Assembly (NCBI RefSeq): GCF_041260665.1
Contig: NZ_JBGCCT010000006.1
Coordinates: 310,001-374,000, forward strand
From: Catenulispora sp. GP43
GTDB taxonomy: Bacteria > Actinomycetota > Actinomycetes > Streptomycetales > Catenulisporaceae
Direction: 5' to 3'
DNA length: 64,000 nt
Position 1 is the first letter of the stretch. Each line of letters opens with the position of its first letter. Of the stretch, positions 60,724 to 64,000 are shown piece by piece. The notes below the pieces were generated by a model. That model was not told the origin of the DNA and did not search any database. It saw nothing but the letters and a program-made list of their open reading frames with translations. The translations under genes and the position numbers were made by a program.

Positions 60724-61545
60724 ATGGCGGAGCAGCAGTCGGACTGGCGTACCCGTTGGCGAGCGCGCTGGCGCCACAGCGTCCTGGGCCGGGTCCTGCG
60801 CGGCTACACCGAGGTGGAGCTGATGCGGCGGGCGATGGCGTTCGCGACGCTCGGCCTGGTGACGTTGATCCCGCTGCTCATCCTGGTGGCCGCGGTCGAC
60901 CCGTTCTCCCCGAGGGGGTTCGGCCAGTGGATCGCCGACGGCATGGGCCTGCCGGAGAACACGGCCGCGCCGCTGGTCCGGGTGTTCCGGACGCCGCACG
61001 GGATCGCCAAGCAGACCGGCATCCTCAGCCTGACGCTTCTGGTGGTGTTCGGTCTGACGTTCGTGGCTGAGGTCCAGGTCGGCTACGAGAAGATCTGGCG
61101 GCTCCCGGCCCGGTCCCTGCTGCGGTTCTGGCGCCGGTCCTGGCGTCTGGTGGTGTGGCTCGCGGCCCTGACCGGCTACACGTCGTTCGAGGTGGCCAGC
61201 GGCAGACTGTTGCCGCACGGGGCGTTCGCGTCGGGGGTGCGGATCTTCATCTTCGTAACGGCCGGACTCCTGTTCTTCTGGTGGGGGCAGTACTTCCTGC
61301 TCGCCGGCCGGGTCCAGTGGAGCGTCCTGCTGCCGGGCGCGATCGCGACCGTCGCGGGCCTGAGCGGCCTGCGGGCCTTCTCCAGCCTGGTGTTCCAGCC
61401 GATGATCGCCTCCGGCGCGGAGGCCGACGGCGCGGTCGGCGTCGTGCTGGTGGTGGTGTCCTGGCTGATCGGTGTGGGGTTCGTCATCTACGGCGGATCG
61501 CTGGCCGGACGGTGTTATCACGAGCATCGCTGCGCGCGCGGCTGA
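60724..61545 (+). CDS. YihY/BrkB-family membrane protein
   Basis: A 273-residue protein with about six helices of the YihY/virulence-factor-BrkB-like type (VELMRRAMAFATLGLVTLIP at the start; GVGFVIYGGSLAGRCYHEH at the end). Role unknown. ATG 60724 follows GGAGG. Divergent from the coiled-coil gene and 66 bases before the kinase. Confidence 0.72.
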   Translation: MAEQQSDWRTRWRARWRHSVLGRVLRGYTEVELMRRAMAFATLGLVTLIPLLILVAAVDPFSPRGFGQWIADGMGLPENTAAPLVRVFRTPHGIAKQTGILSLTLLVVFGLTFVAEVQVGYEKIWRLPARSLLRFWRRSWRLVVWLAALTGYTSFEVASGRLLPHGAFASGVRIFIFVTAGLLFFWWGQYFLLAGRVQWSVLLPGAIATVAGLSGLRAFSSLVFQPMIASGAEADGAVGVVLVVVSWLIGVGFVIYGGSLAGRCYHEHRCARG

Positions 61546-61611
61546 GGCCGCCGCCGTTGTTTGGATGGTCCGCAGCGCGGTATCCGGGCGGGCGGCGGAG
61601 AGGAGCAGCTG

Positions 61612-62910
61612 ATGGACGTGGAAGGGCGCTACGTTCTTGGTCGACTCATCGGGGAGGGGGCGACTGCGTGCGTTTATGTAGCCGATGACACCGTGTTGCG
61701 GCGCGAGGTGGCCGTGAAGGTGTTCCGCGACATCGACATCGGCGGCAGCACGTCGGAGCGGATCGACGAGGAAGCCCGGATCCTGGCCCGGCTGGCGCAT
61801 CCGCATCTGCTGCCCGTGTACGACTCCGGGCGCGGCGCCGACGGCCGCCGCTTCATCGTGATGCCGCTCGTGCGCGGGACGACGCTGGCCAAGCTGCTGG
61901 CCGACGGGCCGCTCGACCCGCGCGAGGTGAAGCGGATCGGCCGGGCGCTGGCCGGTGCCCTGGCCCACATCCACGCGCAGGGCATCGTGCACCGCGACGT
62001 CAAGCCCAGCAACGTGCTCCTGGCCGACGACGGGACGCCCTACCTCGCCGACTTCGGGTTCGCGCGCGCCGCCGACGGCCCGGCCCTGACCGCCACCGAC
62101 TGCATCGTCGGCACGGCCGGCTACCTCGCGCCCGAGCAGGCCGAGGGGCTGCCGCTGACGCCGGCGGTGGACGTCTACGCCCTGGGCCTGGTGCTGCTGG
62201 AGGCGCTGACCGGGGAGCGCGAGTACCACGGCACGCCGCTGGAACGCGCCACCGCCAACGCCTTGCGGCCGCCGCGCATCCCCTCGCGGCTGGGCCCGGG
62301 CTGGCTGAACGTGCTGCGGGCGATGACGGCCAGGGTCCCCTCGGCGCGTCCGTCCGACGATGAAGTCAGAGCTCTGATGGATGTCGGCGAGGACGAGCTT
62401 CCCGGCTTCACACCGTTCGACGGGACCATGGAGCTGGCCGCCGCCCCCGCCCCCGCCCTTGCCCTAGCCCCCGCCATCTCTGCCGGTGCCGCTGTTGGAG
62501 CTGGAGCCGGAGCCGGAGTCGGATCTCGGCGGACCCGCCGCAGTCTGGCCGTCCTCGGCGCGGCCGCCTTCACCGCTGCCGCCGTCGTGGGTGTGGGCGC
62601 CGACTGGCTCTCCGCGGGAGCGTCGGCCGACACCACCAGTCCCAGCTCGACGACTCCGGGCGCCGGAGCGGCCGGACCGCAGCAGAACCCTGCCCCGGCT
62701 GTGGTCCCGGCCGCCGCCCCGACGACGCTTCCCGCCAGCACCACCTCATCGCCCCCGTCGCAGAAGCCTGCGACCCGGACCAAGCCCCCGGTGTCGTCGC
62801 CGGCGCAGGCACCGGCGCAGGCACCGGCACCGGGCCCGGCGAAGTGCCAGCCGGGGAACCCGCACGGCAAGCACAAATGCCCGGGAAACGAGAAGGGCGA
62901 CGGGGACTGA
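61612..62910 (+). CDS. Membrane Ser/Thr protein kinase
   Basis: A 432-residue Hanks-type kinase. Gly loop: LIGEGATACVYVADD; VAIK-type Lys in VAVKVF; catalytic loop: VHRDVKPSNVLL; DFG: YLADFGFARA; the P+1 region GTAGYLAPEQ. After residue 270 comes an Ala-rich stretch, one helix (about 310-330), and an extracytoplasmic Pro/Thr-rich tail ending in two Cys. No PASTA domain, so the signal is unknown. AGGAG precedes the ATG. Confidence 0.9.
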   Translation: MDVEGRYVLGRLIGEGATACVYVADDTVLRREVAVKVFRDIDIGGSTSERIDEEARILARLAHPHLLPVYDSGRGADGRRFIVMPLVRGTTLAKLLADGPLDPREVKRIGRALAGALAHIHAQGIVHRDVKPSNVLLADDGTPYLADFGFARAADGPALTATDCIVGTAGYLAPEQAEGLPLTPAVDVYALGLVLLEALTGEREYHGTPLERATANALRPPRIPSRLGPGWLNVLRAMTARVPSARPSDDEVRALMDVGEDELPGFTPFDGTMELAAAPAPALALAPAISAGAAVGAGAGAGVGSRRTRRSLAVLGAAAFTAAAVVGVGADWLSAGASADTTSPSSTTPGAGAAGPQQNPAPAVVPAAAPTTLPASTTSSPPSQKPATRTKPPVSSPAQAPAQAPAPGPAKCQPGNPHGKHKCPGNEKGDGD

Positions 62911-62918
62911 GAGCCCCC

Positions 62919-63197
62919 CTTCACCGCGACGGTCAGGACGTAGTCGACCAACAGCCCGGCCGCCGCGAACAGCCCCGGGATCCGGCCCAGGTTGCCGCCG
63001 GCCACGATGTAGGACCCGCCGCCGTTGGGGTAGGCGCGGATCGTCTGGCGGTACGAGACGCCGACGGCGAGCATCAGCACGGCGATCACGCCGGCGATCG
63101 GCAGCGCGTTCCGCAGCCCGGCGGTGCCGGCCAGGACGAGGATCGCCAGCATGTGCACGGCCACCGGCACGAAGCGGCCGAAGCGCGTTGGCCGGCC
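62919..63197 (-). pseudogene. Internal fragment of an APC-type amino acid permease
   Basis: On the minus strand a 92-codon stretch reads like the first helices of an APC permease: RFGRFVPVAVHMLAILVLAG, GVSYRQTIRAYPNGGGSYIV, LVDYVLTVAVKG. It has no start and ends where it meets the kinase gene, so most of the permease is missing. Frame and composition are intact over the fragment, so the loss is probably recent. Confidence 0.7.
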
Positions 63198-63210
63198 GCA
63201 CAGCCGATGG

Positions 63211-63513
63211 TTAGGCGTCCAGCGAGGGATCGACGGGCAGCGCTTCGTGCCAGGTCCGGGGATCGTCGATGCCGTCGCCCCACTGTCGCCCGACCTCACT
63301 CAGCGCCGCCCGCTGCTCCGGTTCGAGATCGGGCAACTGCTCGGAGGGGCTCGGCATGCTCGGACACCGGGTGTCTGCCGCTTCGGACGCAACCATGCCC
63401 GGCCTTATGAGCTCGACAGCCCTCTGTCGAACCAACGAGTCGCGATCTCTTGACCTGTCGGTAGCCTCTCTGTAACTTTCCCATGGCACGACGCAAGAAG
63501 GCGTCAGAGTCAT
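63211..63513 (-). pseudogene. Small ORF, possible remnant
   Basis: A 100-codon frame (internal start at 63357 gives about 49 residues, MPSPSEQLPDLEPEQRAALS onward). Composition is protein-like in the last 50 codons (GRQWGDGIDDPRTWHEAL) and poor before. It lies directly before the permease remnant and may be debris from the same deletion or a small gene. I do not recognise it. Confidence 0.3.
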
Positions 63514-63595
63514 GAAAAGATCGAATTCTCGGTCGGTAAATGTCTCGCAGGACTCTGACGTGTCCCCCTTCCCGCCCCACGAACCGAGGAAGTCG

Positions 63596-64000
63596 ATGCG
63601 TCACGGAATACTCACGGCCGGCTCGCCGGCCCCGGCCCGACGATGGCGCCGCGGCGCGATCGGCCTGGTCCTGGCGGCCATGCTGGCCGCGCTGCTGCCC
63701 ATGCTGCCGCTGATTCCCTTGACTACGGCACAGGCCACGGCACAGGCCGCGGGCAGCAACCTCGCGCTGGGCAAGGCGGTCTCCGTCTCCAGCTCGAACT
63801 CGCCCTACGTCGGGTCGAACCTGAACGACGGCGATCAGAACTCGTACTGGGAGAGCGCCAACGGCTCGTTCCCGCAGTGGGCGCAGATCGACCTGGGGGC
63901 CGCGACGTCGGTGAACCAGGTCGTGCTGAAGCTTCCGGCTTCCTGGGGTGCGCGCAGCGAAACCCTGTCGGTACAGGGCAGCACCGACAACTCCACGTTC
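63596..64000 (+). CDS. Secreted protein with discoidin (F5/8 type C) domain, 3' end outside window
   Basis: The first 135 residues. A signal peptide with two hydrophobic parts ends near TTAQATAQAAG. A CBM32/discoidin-like domain follows: LALGKAVSVSSS, NDGDQNSYWESANGSFPQW, QIDLGAATSVNQVVLKLP. Such domains precede glycosidases or polysaccharide lyases in actinomycetes. GAGGA lies before the ATG. Confidence 0.75.
   Translation, partial: MRHGILTAGSPAPARRWRRGAIGLVLAAMLAALLPMLPLIPLTTAQATAQAAGSNLALGKAVSVSSSNSPYVGSNLNDGDQNSYWESANGSFPQWAQIDLGAATSVNQVVLKLPASWGARSETLSVQGSTDNSTF

Noticed and set aside
62911-63299. Intact APC permease gene
   Set aside because: Only about 92 codons match, with no start and with loss of the rest at the kinase junction.
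1-64000. tRNA genes, integrases or transposases
   Set aside because: No T-loop/anticodon-stem pattern or recombinase motif was recognised on either strand by eye; a tRNAscan run would be the proper check.

Overview
The window reads as chromosomal DNA of a high-GC, mycelial-type actinomycete. The evidence is very high G+C at third codon positions, many GTG starts, GTGA/ATGA stop-start overlaps inside operons, a WhiB-family Fe-S protein, a SigE-type ECF sigma factor, a DUF3068 protein and F420/PNPOx-fold enzymes. Two secreted peptidases of acid-active families (G1 and S53) would suit an acid-tolerant soil genus such as Catenulispora, but that assignment is inference. No rRNA, tRNA, CRISPR array, integrase or intact insertion sequence was found. 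I see no natural-product core synthase, so the scattered oxidases and methyltransferases are not called a biosynthetic cluster.

Layout. 1-10 kb: the end of a PRC-barrel protein, an FAD monooxygenase, a GntR/UTRA regulator divergent from a four-gene ABC importer (polyamine/opine/phosphonate type) with two operator-like repeats between them, a methyltransferase, and an lgt-PAP2 pair. 10-20 kb: an ECF sigma factor with a C-terminal SnoaL-like domain, divergent from a YCII protein and MFS pump across a perfect 14-bp palindrome; a PAS-PAS-GGDEF-EAL c-di-GMP enzyme; a second FAD monooxygenase; a SigE-type sigma factor with a single-span membrane partner. 20-28 kb: a branched-chain-amino-acid-type importer in two divergent arms. 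28-36 kb: an S1-domain protein with an unknown partner, two transporters, an HxlR-LLM-FAD oxidase set sharing an upstream motif, and a G1 peptidase. 36-45 kb: a DUF6510/reductase/sulfite-oxidase-like operon behind a P450, a secreted repeat protein, a methyltransferase, a proline-rich mini-protein, an acyl-CoA oxidase and an esterase. 45-52 kb: a STAS protein, a modular secreted protein, an alpha/beta hydrolase, a gene remnant, a short Rho paralog and an MFS pump behind an attenuator-like leader. 52-64 kb: a small Cys-rich secreted protein, a sedolisin, a pyruvate oxidase with a tiny membrane protein, WhiB, a glutamate-synthase-like FMN/Fe-S protein, a YihY-type membrane protein, a Ser/Thr kinase next to an APC permease remnant, and the start of a discoidin-domain secreted protein.

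The strongest items for follow-up are these. (1) The leader of the MFS gene at 50.88 kb has a 19-codon ORF containing 13 bases complementary to the usual 16S 3' end, then a 12-bp long-range stem followed by a T tract; it lies divergent from a short Rho paralog. (2) A 23-bp duplication of the livF start region creates an 8-codon relay ORF between livG and livF. (3) Short tandem repeats begin at or span the stop codons of at least six genes. (4) LivF has Arg in place of the Walker A Lys.
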